NCBI GenBank assembly: GCA_963753245.1
Contig: CAVWBK010000010.1
Span: forward strand, 1-64,000
Length of the DNA: 64,000 nt
From: VRUE01 sp963753245
GTDB taxonomy: Bacteria; Actinomycetota; Thermoleophilia; Solirubrobacterales; 70-9
Reading direction: 5' to 3'
Shown: positions 27,801-34,708 of the stretch, one piece after another
How the letters are laid out: each line of letters begins with the position of its first letter
Numbering within the stretch: position 1 is the stretch's first letter
Notes under the pieces: generated by a model
What the model saw: the letters and a program-made list of their open reading frames with translations, nothing else
Database searches by the model: none
Told to the model about the DNA's origin: nothing
Made by a program: the position numbers and the translations under genes

Positions 27801-30631
27801 GCCGAGGGCGTGACCGCGTTGGAGTGTTCGGAGACCGTTCCGTTCCCGTTCTGATTGGAGGCCTGCACGGTGAAGGTGTAGGCGCTGCCGTTGGTCAGCC
27901 CGGTGATCGTCGTCCCGGTCGCCGGCGGGGATCCCGTGATCGAGGTCGCGGTCTGGGCTTCGGCGCCCTTGTAGGGGGTGATCGTGTATTTGGTCACCGG
28001 TCCGCCACCAGTGGGCGCTTTCCAGGTCAGGCTCGCCGATTCGCTGCCCGCGGTTGCGCTGACGTTCGTGACCTGGCCGGGAGGAGCGGCGGGTGCGAAC
28101 ACGGGATCGACCCAGTAGTTGGTCCCCTCGTAGGTGCTGGTCGGGAAGACGCTCGAGCTGCTGTAGGAGTAGAGGCCGTTTGCGGAGGCGAATTTGCCGC
28201 CGGCGGGTTCGCCATTGGCAGGGACCGCGTGAAGGGGCGGGCTGTTGAGGATATTGCCGCCGGTTGGAGGCGGGGTGTAGAAATACCAGGGCGATGCCGC
28301 GTAGTGACCGGCGGGAGCAAAATATGAAGCGACATAGGTCGTTCCGGGTGACACGGCGACCTGGGGAGAAAAGGTGACTTCCTGCCAGCCCGATGCGGTT
28401 TCGTTGGTGAAGGTGGCGCTGGCGAGCTGTTCGCCCGCGGCCGTCCAGAGCGCGCCGATGTGGCTACCGGTGTTGGCTGCCGACTTATAGAACCGGACTC
28501 CGGTGATCGTGCCGAAGCTTTCAGTGGTGAACTTAACCCCAAGCACAACCGAGCTCCCGTCGCCGGAGTCCACTTCGGCCGGTTTGACCGCGGAACCCCA
28601 AATTGAACAAGGGCAGGCGACTTTCACCCCGACACCTGCCGACGGCGTCTCAAGATTGGCGCTGTCATCCACCGCGCGCGATTTGATCGTCGTCGTCGGA
28701 TACCCATGGGCGGGCCAGGCATAGGTCCAACTGACCGTCTGTTCCGCCGGCGTGGTGAGCGTCGCCGGGTGCCACGTGGTGCCATTGTCGGTGGAGACTT
28801 CGACCCCGGCGACGACCCCGCCACCGGCGTCGGTCGCGGTCCCCGAGACCGTCACCGAGCTGCCGTCTTGGACCGTTTCTCCCGGCGTCGGTGAGCTGAT
28901 CGTCGATGTCGGAGGGGTTTTGTCGGTGGACTGCGTACCAGCGACGAGCCCTTTCATCAGCGATTCCGCCGGGGCCCCCATTTCGGCGAGCAGATTGACA
29001 GTGAACTGCTGCATATTCGGATCGGTCGGGGGCTCTTCTGGATCGGTGTTTCCTTGATTCCAGGCATTTGTGTTGTTGAGCCCCCAGGCCCACTGAACGG
29101 TCCCCGCTCCAAAGACGAGCGCCCCGCTAGGCGACCGGTAGAGGGTCAGGTGGTGGGTGCCTGTTGCTTCATCGTTGAGATTGCTCCCATAGTCGAGGAA
29201 TGACTGCACTTCTCCCACCGTGGTCGAGGAAAGATCGAACTCACCGGCCGGCCGGTAGCCGTTGTCGACATCTTCGTCCCACTCATAGCCCAGCGTGCCG
29301 ACTTCTGGTGCAAGTGTCAGCGTCTGCCCCTGCGCCAGGTTGGCCACCGCTGTGTGGCGCCACATTCGCAGTTTGCTGTATTGCGAAGGAACCGTGATTT
29401 CCGAGGTTCCGGAGTTGACCTCGAACTGTTGACCGGAGAGGGAATTCTCGGGCTTCCCACCGTCGGCGTGTGGGCCACCCCGGGGGTCGCGCCAGGCACC
29501 GGTCCAGGTCGGTGGATCGCTCGGATCGACCGGCCCCTTGAAGTGCGTCTCCTTGTAGGTGGTGAGAGTTCGTCCTGGCGTTTCAGAGCCATCGATGCTC
29601 GGCCCCCAACGCGTCTTCCAAAATATCTCGTTGGCGCTGAAGAACGCGAGGTTGACGCCCGCTTCGCGAGCGGATTCGACATTGGCACGCTGCCCCGCCG
29701 ACCAGTACTCATCGTGACCACTTGACATAAAGACCTGGTGGTTTTTGAGCAATGCGCCGTTGTTATTGACCTGATTCTGGGCCGTGTAGCTGACGTCATA
29801 GCCGTTCTCTTCAAGAAACTGCATCATCTGATATTCGGCGTAGAACAGGTAGGAGGCACCGTTATCGGTGCTCAGCGCCCCATCGAAAGGTCGGTTGTAG
29901 GACACCGCATAGGCGCCCTTATAGGCTTCAGGTTCCCCCGCAGGGCAGGAAACCGTGCAGCTGTAGAGACTGTTTCCCCCGTATGCGTTATATGCCTCCC
30001 AGGTGGCATCGGAGGTCTGCAGCAGGATCTTTGAGTGACTCGCATCGTTGCGGACCACGAAGATGATCTGGCTTTGTTCTTCTTTGTTGTTGTCATCGCG
30101 GGTCAAGAGCGCGATGTAGACCCCTGAGACGGCGGTGCTTGGCACCGTCCATTGGGCCGAAACTCCCCAATTGCCGCAGTCGATCAGGCCGGTCGAGGAT
30201 TCGTGCAGACATTCGGGCTGAACCTGGGGCAGTTTCGCGGTCGGTTGGATATTCGAAGCCACGAGCCGGGCACCATCTCCTCCGTAGTAGCCGAGACGCA
30301 GGATTTCGAGGTGGTAGGCGCTCGCCGGAGTTTTGATCTTGAAATGCTCCGTTTCGCCGACGTTGACGCTCATCGCTGTTGCGTAGCCTTGGATTGTCGG
30401 GCTGCCGATTTCCTGGACCTGCCAATTTTTTTCCGGATCACCGGGCAGGGCGTTCTCACACACGATCGGGTTGGGCGCCGAGGCACAGTGGTCTTCTGTT
30501 TCTGCGGCGAAGGCCGAGGCCGGGCTCGCGAAAGCGGCCGCGACCACAAACGCAAGCAGGGCAAGCAGCATCGCGCCAGGTCGATAGGCCGGCTTGGGCG
30601 ACCGGGGGGGGTTGCTGATCGAAACCTTCAC
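24833..30631 (-). CDS. Giant secreted adhesin-like protein with DMFase-like, DUF4082 and FN3 domains
   Basis: 1,932 residues from GTG 30631, chosen for its GAGGGG 6 bases upstream; a TTG at 30667 is open in frame. Signal peptide is MLLALLAFVVAAAFASPASA. Residues about 45-560 resemble the large-subunit domain of N,N-dimethylformamidase (EILRLGYYGGDGARLVA, SSGHDEYWSAGQ, NLAFFSANEIFWKTRWGPS). Then come an Ig-like domain (570-665), a first DUF4082 domain (670-848; GVRFYKSAANTGSHIGALW) and three near-identical 362-residue units from residue 850, each FN3-FN3-DUF4082. The C-terminus ends without an LPXTG motif or membrane anchor, so it is secreted or non-covalently attached. Whether the N-terminal domain is enzymatic is unknown. 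A hairpin-rich leader precedes it and a lipoprotein gene follows. Confidence 0.85.
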   Translation of the reverse strand: MKVSISNPPRSPKPAYRPGAMLLALLAFVVAAAFASPASAFAAETEDHCASAPNPIVCENALPGDPEKNWQVQEIGSPTIQGYATAMSVNVGETEHFKIKTPASAYHLEILRLGYYGGDGARLVASNIQPTAKLPQVQPECLHESSTGLIDCGNWGVSAQWTVPSTAVSGVYIALLTRDDNNKEEQSQIIFVVRNDASHSKILLQTSDATWEAYNAYGGNSLYSCTVSCPAGEPEAYKGAYAVSYNRPFDGALSTDNGASYLFYAEYQMMQFLEENGYDVSYTAQNQVNNNGALLKNHQVFMSSGHDEYWSAGQRANVESAREAGVNLAFFSANEIFWKTRWGPSIDGSETPGRTLTTYKETHFKGPVDPSDPPTWTGAWRDPRGGPHADGGKPENSLSGQQFEVNSGTSEITVPSQYSKLRMWRHTAVANLAQGQTLTLAPEVGTLGYEWDEDVDNGYRPAGEFDLSSTTVGEVQSFLDYGSNLNDEATGTHHLTLYRSPSGALVFGAGTVQWAWGLNNTNAWNQGNTDPEEPPTDPNMQQFTVNLLAEMGAPAESLMKGLVAGTQSTDKTPPTSTISSPTPGETVQDGSSVTVSGTATDAGGGVVAGVEVSTDNGTTWHPATLTTPAEQTVSWTYAWPAHGYPTTTIKSRAVDDSANLETPSAGVGVKVACPCSIWGSAVKPAEVDSGDGSSVVLGVKFTTESFGTITGVRFYKSAANTGSHIGALWTAAGEQLASATFTNETASGWQEVTFSPQVAVSPGTTYVASYFAPAGHYAASPWYFYTPPPTGGNILNSPPLHAVPANGEPAGGKFASANGLYSYSSSSVFPTSTYEGTNYWVDPVFAPAAPPGQVTNVSATAGSESASLTWKAPTGGGPVTKYTITPYKGAEAQTATSITGSPPATGTTITGLTNGSAYTFTVQASNQNGNGTVSEHSNAVTPSAPTTPSAPTAVSASAGAASATVTWTAPGNGGSPITKYTITPYKGAEAQTATSITGSPPATGTTITGLSNGSAYTFTVTATNSVGTGPASEHSNAVTPSASSSPDTIFGTATPATVDSGDTASVELGVAFSSEVSGSVTGVRFYKASTNTGTHIGSLWSASGTLLGSATFSNETASGWQQASFSPPVQITANTTYVAAYLAPKGHYSDTSSQFATGAVNNSPLSALANSAYPNGNGLYAYSGSSVFPTSSYKSTNYWVDVEFEPTPVNAPPGQVTNVSATAGSESASLTWKAPTGGGPVTKYTITPYKGAEAQTATSITGSPPATGTTITGLTNGSAYTFTVQASNQNGNGTVSEHSNAVTPSAPTTPSAPTAVSASAGAASATVTWTAPGNGGSPITKYTITPYKGAEAQTATSITGSPPATGTTITGLSNGSAYTFTVTATNSVGTGPASEHSNAVTPSASSSPDTIFGTATPATVDSGDTASVELGVAFSSEVSGSVTGVRFYKASTNTGTHIGSLWSASGTLLGSATFSNETASGWQQASFSPPVQITANTTYVAAYLAPKGHYSDTSSQFATGAVNNSPLSALANSAYPNGNGLYAYSGSSVFPTSSYKSTNYWVDVEFEPTPVNAPPGQVTNVSATAGSESASLTWKAPTGGGPVTKYTITPYKGAEAQTATSITGSPPATGTTITGLTNGSAYTFTVQASNQNGNGTVSEHSNAVTPSAPTTPSAPTAVSASAGAASATVTWTAPGNGGSPITKYTITPYKGAEAQTATSITGSPPATGTTITGLSNGSAYTFTVTATNSVGTGPASEHSNAVTPSASSSPDTIFGTATPATVDSGDTASVELGVAFSSEVSGSVTGVRFYKASTNTGTHIGSLWSASGTLLGSATFSNETASGWQQASFSPPVQITANTTYVAAYLAPKGHYSDTSSQFATGAVNNSPLSALANSAYPNGNGLYAYSGSSVFPTSSYKSTNYWVDVEFQPGP
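24836..28084 (-). repeat. Three tandem 1,086-bp coding repeats (FN3-FN3-DUF4082)
   Basis: Units 26999-28084, 25913-26998 and about 24836-25912 are almost base-for-base identical over 1,086 bp. One visible difference is GATCGTA versus GATCGTG near 25320/26406 versus 27492. The last unit differs only at its very end, where the protein terminates. Within each unit the two FN3 domains themselves share long identical tracts (the segment coding KYTITPYKGAEAQTATSITG). Such identity implies recent duplication or ongoing gene conversion. It also makes the copy number vulnerable to assembly collapse. Confidence 0.95.
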
Positions 30632-31576
30632 CAGGCGCCCCTCTGCGCACCCAACGATCGGATCCAATCGTTGGGAGCGACAACTATCGTCCGCTCACCG
30701 GCCCGCCGCCGCGGCTCGCGAGAGATCCCACAACGAGCGATTGCTCGTCCATCTGAGAACCCTCCGCTAAGGAGGTGCGATCGGAAACCGCACTCGAAAG
30801 CTCTGAGTCCGTGCGTGCACGGACTCAGAGCCGGCGCCGCGCCAGGTGTCCACGCCGCCTCGTTTCCGGCATCGGAAACCCGATCGCGACCGCGCGTCTT
30901 TGCCATGACCGTTCCTGCGGTCATTCGCGCAGCAACGCGGGTCACAGCTCTATGCGCAGGGGAGCCATGTCAGACCTAACGCGCCGAAGAATCAAAATTC
31001 GCACGACTTTTCTAAAAACTTTTGCAAACTGGATGCGATCGGGTTTCCAATCGCCGCCGAAGACGGAGAAAAGCCGCCAAAAAGGTCGCTCTGGGAGCGG
31101 TAGGTCCCGCGGAGCGCCGCCAACGAAGGCGATCGTTTCAGGGCGAGGACCGACCCGCTGATGGAGGAAGCCGGACCCAGCACCCCCTGGGGCCCATCGC
31201 CACCGCGCCCGACCAGTTTCCGACGAATTTAGTCCTCCGGCGTGTCGGCCCTGCTCCGCCGCGAAGCCGAGCGAGGGGAAATCTGACGGAGAGCCATCGA
31301 TGCCGTGCTGGGAAGCGGCCCCGGCCGCACCGAGCGAGCCCTTGCAGAGTCGCCTTTCACAGAGACCCGCGCACAGCGATCGTCCGTCATCGCAAGCTCG
31401 CCTCGCCTCAAGACAAGGGTCGGATGAGACGATGGAGCCGCAGATGGAAAGGAGAACGGCCCAGCCAGCCAACGCAGCAGGATCAGCGCCGACGTCTTCG
31501 GCCAGCGAGCATCGGGTACCCTGGCCGTGTCCGCAGTCGGTTTACCAATTATCGATAAATCTGATCGGAGGAAGGG
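30632..31576. other. Long intergenic region with hairpins and an AT-rich segment
   Basis: About 945 bases between the divergent adhesin and beta-helix genes, with no supported gene. It holds a run of hairpins at 30650-30924 (described separately) and an AT-rich stretch at about 30988-31030 (ATCAAAATTC, CTAAAAACTTTTGCAAAC) that could carry promoters. A 14-base inverted repeat, GGAAACCCGATCGC, lies at 30874-30887 and 31035-31048, flanking the AT-rich stretch. The palindrome TTATCGATAA is at 31549-31558, just upstream of the GGAGGAAGG ribosome-binding site of the 31577 gene. The part from 31050 to 31500 shows nothing I can interpret. Confidence 0.6.
30650..30924 (-). promoter_or_regulatory. Hairpin-rich candidate leader of the giant adhesin gene
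   Basis: Successive inverted repeats are: 30650-30658/30667-30675 (9-bp stem CCCAACGAT, 8-base loop, about 19 bases upstream of the adhesin start and just ahead of its ribosome-binding site); 30733-30738/30743-30748 (ACGAGC, tetraloop); 30761-30765/30771-30775 (CCTCC); 30775-30779/30789-30793 (GTGCG); 30801-30813/30818-30830 (13-bp perfect stem CTCTGAGTCCGTG, 4-base loop); 30862-30868/30873-30879 (GTTTCCG); and 30905-30911/30918-30924 (ATGACCG). Short stems are common by chance at this GC, but the 13- and 9-bp stems are not. No U-run follows them, so simple terminators are unlikely. I match it to no known riboswitch. The strand is inferred from proximity to the minus-strand gene. Confidence 0.4.
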
Positions 31577-33838
31577 GTGACGGTGCTCCTCAGAGCGACA
31601 GATTTCGGTAGTCGGCCCTGGTCGACACGACTCTCGATTGCGCTGGCAACCTGCTCAGGCATCCTGGCTCTCCTCGCCCCGACCCCGAGTCGAGCCTCCG
31701 CGGCGACGACGGACTGCTTTGCGCTTCCGAGCTCCTGCGGCTATCCCGATGCGACGAACACGGGGCCGACGGGCACACTCACGGCTTCCGGCTCGATCAC
31801 AGCTTCCACCGCCGGCGAGATCATCGAAAACAGGGACATAACCGGCTCGATCACCGTCAACGCCGACAACGTCACGATCAAGAATGACCGGATCACGCTC
31901 ACCGACACCGGGAGCGGCTCCTGCGGCATCTGCGCCGGCAACGCGACCGGCACCAAGGTCATCAACACCCTTATCCGGGGCAATGGCTCTGGCGCCTCTA
32001 CCGTCGAGGCCGCGGTCCGCGACTATGGATCGGTCACCGTTGAAGGCTCTGCCGCCACGAACTGCAACGAGTGCGTCCAGGGCGGCAACGTGACGCTCAA
32101 GGACTCCAGCCTGATTGTCTCCTCGATTTACTCCGGCGCCCACGCCGAGGACATCTACATCTGCTCGGATTCGGTGAACGTCAGCGGCTCGACGCTCATC
32201 AACGAACAGGATCAGACCGCCACCGTCTTTGGCGACACAATCTGCGGAGGCGGAAACAACTTCCAGGTCACCGACAGCCTGCTGGCGGGAGGTGGCTACA
32301 CGTTCTATCCGCAGGGCAATTCTCAATCGTCAATCGGCACGATGACAATCACCGGAAACCGATTTGCGCGCTGCAAATCCTCTCCGGTCGAGGACTCGTC
32401 AGGCGGAGACTGGCTCTGCAACAACGGCGCAGACGGCTTTGGCCTCTTCCCATATGGCGGCAGCTACGGATTGGCCGACAGCTACTACAGCGGGACTGGG
32501 AACGTCTGGGAAAACAATGTCTGGGACGACAACTCCCAGCCAGTTTGCGCCGACGGATCGGCGGGATGTGGAACGGCGCCGCCGCCCACTCCTGCCGAAG
32601 CCAACTGGACGGCTCCGAGCGGAGCCGAAGCCGGCGTCCCGGTGACCCTGGACGGCAGCGCCTCCACCGGGGAAGCGCCGATCGCCTGCAAGTGGACGAT
32701 CGAAACCTCCGCTGGTTCGGTCCTCGCCACCAAGAGCGGCTGCAAGGTCACCTACACCTTCGCCAGTCCCGGCACCCAGTATGTGAAGCTCGCGGTGACC
32801 GGCGCCAACGGCCAGTCCGACTCAAACCGCCAATCCTTCTCCGTCGCCTCCGCGACCACGCCGCCGCCCACTCCTGCCGAAGCCAACTGGACGGCTCCGA
32901 GCGGAGCCGAAGCTGGCGTCCCGGTGACCCTGGACGGCAGCGCCTCCACCGGGGAAGCGCCGATCGCCTGCAAGTGGACGATCGAAACCTCCGCTGGTTC
33001 GGTCCTCGCCACCAAGAGCGGCTGCAAGGTCACCTACACCTTCGCCAGTCCCGGCACCCAGTATGTGAAGCTCGCGGTGACCGGCGCCAACGGCCAGTCC
33101 GACTCAAACCGCCAATCCTTCTCCGTCGCCTCCGCGACCACGCCGCCGCCCACTCCTGCCGAAGCCAACTGGACGGCTCCGAGCGGAGCCGAAGCTGGCG
33201 TCCCGGTGACCCTGGACGGCAGCGCCTCCACCGGGGAAGCGCCGATCGCCTGCAAGTGGACGATCGAAACCTCCGCTGGTTCGGTCCTCGCCACCAAGAG
33301 CGGCTGCAAGGTCACCTACACCTTCGCCAGTCCCGGCATCCAGTATGTGAAGCTCGCGGTGACCGGCGCCAACGGCCAGTCCGACTCAAACCGCCAATCC
33401 TTCTCGGTCGCCTCCGCGACCACGCCCGCGCCATTGCCCGACGCAGCACTCCCATCCCCGACTCCGCTCGCAGTCTCGGCCGAGGTCCCCGACCACGCAT
33501 TCTGGAGGCCCGCCTCCCAGCCGCGCACCGGAGAGAAAATCACGCTTGACGGCACTGCCTCCCAGGGTGATCCGCCGCTCACCTGCGTGTGGACGCTCAG
33601 GGGAAGGCATCGGACCCGTGCCGCCCGGCGGAAGTGGGGCTGCACGATCAACCTCCGATTTCGACAACCCGGGGTGAGATACATCCGGCTCACGGTCCAC
33701 GACGGCTCCGGCTCAAGCGCCAGCCTCGCCCGCACGATCAACGTGCTGGGATCGGCTGTGGACCGGGGATCGAGCGGTCAGATCGGACGGCATCGCGGCG
33801 CACACGGGCGCGGTGGGCAGACCGCGGCCCGAGCCTGA
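31577..33838 (+). CDS. Secreted beta-helix-like protein with PKD-type repeats (paralog 3)
   Basis: 753 residues; GTG start preceded by GGAGGAAGG. Signal peptide around LSIALATCSGILALLAPTPS. Residues about 45-330 are the beta-helix-like family body (CGYPDATNTGPTGTLTASGS, SSIYSGAHAEDIYICSDSVN, TATVFGDTICGGGNNFQVTD). Residues 335-616 are three nearly identical 94-residue PKD-like units (AGVPVTLDGSASTGEAPIAC, YVKLAVTGANGQSDSN). A fourth, diverged unit (GEKITLDGTASQGDPPLTCV) and a basic tail follow. PKD domains commonly hold extracellular enzymes on glycans or space them from the surface. No sortase motif or anchor helix. It is divergent from the giant adhesin across the long intergenic region. 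Confidence 0.8.
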   Translation: MTVLLRATDFGSRPWSTRLSIALATCSGILALLAPTPSRASAATTDCFALPSSCGYPDATNTGPTGTLTASGSITASTAGEIIENRDITGSITVNADNVTIKNDRITLTDTGSGSCGICAGNATGTKVINTLIRGNGSGASTVEAAVRDYGSVTVEGSAATNCNECVQGGNVTLKDSSLIVSSIYSGAHAEDIYICSDSVNVSGSTLINEQDQTATVFGDTICGGGNNFQVTDSLLAGGGYTFYPQGNSQSSIGTMTITGNRFARCKSSPVEDSSGGDWLCNNGADGFGLFPYGGSYGLADSYYSGTGNVWENNVWDDNSQPVCADGSAGCGTAPPPTPAEANWTAPSGAEAGVPVTLDGSASTGEAPIACKWTIETSAGSVLATKSGCKVTYTFASPGTQYVKLAVTGANGQSDSNRQSFSVASATTPPPTPAEANWTAPSGAEAGVPVTLDGSASTGEAPIACKWTIETSAGSVLATKSGCKVTYTFASPGTQYVKLAVTGANGQSDSNRQSFSVASATTPPPTPAEANWTAPSGAEAGVPVTLDGSASTGEAPIACKWTIETSAGSVLATKSGCKVTYTFASPGIQYVKLAVTGANGQSDSNRQSFSVASATTPAPLPDAALPSPTPLAVSAEVPDHAFWRPASQPRTGEKITLDGTASQGDPPLTCVWTLRGRHRTRAARRKWGCTINLRFRQPGVRYIRLTVHDGSGSSASLARTINVLGSAVDRGSSGQIGRHRGAHGRGGQTAARA
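32579..33424 (+). repeat. Three tandem 282-bp coding repeats (PKD-like)
   Basis: Units 32579-32860, 32861-33142 and 33143-33424 encode the same 94-residue PKD-like domain starting PPPTPAEANWTAPSGAEAGV. I see only a few base differences (for example GCCGGC versus GCTGGC near 32632/32914, and a Thr to Ile change in the third unit near 33338). A fourth unit from 33425 is clearly older and diverged. Recent tandem duplication is the simplest reading. Confidence 0.93.
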
Positions 33839-33921
33839 GCCACCACTGCTCGGCGGCCAAGATTGAGGCGGGGGTGTGCCTCTCCCCTCCCGGTCTGTTG
33901 CGGCGCTTTCGGGGAGCGAGG

Positions 33922-34617
33922 CTAGAAAGGGTTCGGCCCGCGGACCAGCACGTCGTCAACGCTACCCACCGCACCCTTGGCGTCCTTGCTGGCGCCAATC
34001 GCGAAGCCCGAGGCGCGTCCCGCGAGTTCACCCGCCGCCGTATCGGTGACATCGCCGACCTTTTCGCCACCGACGAAGGCGAGGATCCGGCAACGGCCCT
34101 TTTCGGATCCGGAGGTGATGTTGAAGGCCCGCAGGCGCAGCTCGTTTGCCTTGTCGAGGCCCTTGACGGTCGGCACCGACTTTTCGATCTGCAGATATTC
34201 GACGCTGCCATCGCTGAGGAACTTGCGCAGCTGCGTCTTGCCCTGCTCGGGGAACACGGCGAGCTGGTAGCGAGTGCCGCCGCCGGCGCGCAGGTTGAGC
34301 GCCAGGAAGACCTTCGCCTGCAGGGGCTTCGGAGTCTGGCTCAGCAGCCGCATCGTCGCCGCCACCTGCAGGTCCCGCCCGATCACCGGCGTGCGATATG
34401 AGCATTCCTTGGTCTTCTTGCCGATGACGATCTGAAAGACATGGCTGCCGCCACCCCTGCCGCAGTTCGCACCCGAGAGCTTGACCGGTTCGGCCTGCTG
34501 GCTCTTGGTTTCCATCTCGTTGCGATAGAGGCCGATCAGTTCCGCACCGGCACCGGCGGCGAGCGCCAGCGAGGCGGTCGCCGCGACCAGCAGCGCAGCT
34601 GTGATTCGCGTCTTCAT
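33922..34617 (-). CDS. Secreted protein, possibly LamG-like
   Basis: About 231 residues from ATG 34617, chosen because it starts directly at a signal peptide (MKTRITAALLVAATASLALA, then AGAGAELIG). The mature part contains ETKSQQAEPVKLSGANCGRG, TKECSYRTPVIGRDLQV, TPKPLQAKVFLALNLRAGGG, KANELRLRAFNITSGSEKGR and GRASGFAIGASKDAKGAVGS followed by VDDVLVRGPNPF. The strand pattern and closing DDVLVRGP resemble concanavalin-like jelly-roll domains of secreted actinobacterial proteins; the assignment is weak. It is divergent from the ethylmalonyl-CoA mutase gene, with about 90 bp between starts. Confidence 0.65.
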   Translation of the reverse strand: MKTRITAALLVAATASLALAAGAGAELIGLYRNEMETKSQQAEPVKLSGANCGRGGGSHVFQIVIGKKTKECSYRTPVIGRDLQVAATMRLLSQTPKPLQAKVFLALNLRAGGGTRYQLAVFPEQGKTQLRKFLSDGSVEYLQIEKSVPTVKGLDKANELRLRAFNITSGSEKGRCRILAFVGGEKVGDVTDTAAGELAGRASGFAIGASKDAKGAVGSVDDVLVRGPNPF

Positions 34618-34708
34618 CGGGCCCACCCTAAACACCGCCAGGCGGGAAAGATGCGACCGCGGCGCGATGAAACGTGTCTTTCTGTCGGTTGCAAATATCA
34701 TTTGGGCC

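Noticed and set aside
24836..28084. Could the repeats be a CRISPR array or non-coding satellite
   Set aside because: The unit is 1,086 bp, fully coding, in frame, and translates to FN3 and DUF4082 domains with no spacers.
25358..28327. Long plus-strand Gly/Arg-rich ORFs (up to 355 residues, repeated three times)
   Set aside because: They are antisense shadows of the repeated adhesin gene; low-complexity composition and period of exactly 1,086 bp come from the minus-strand coding repeats.
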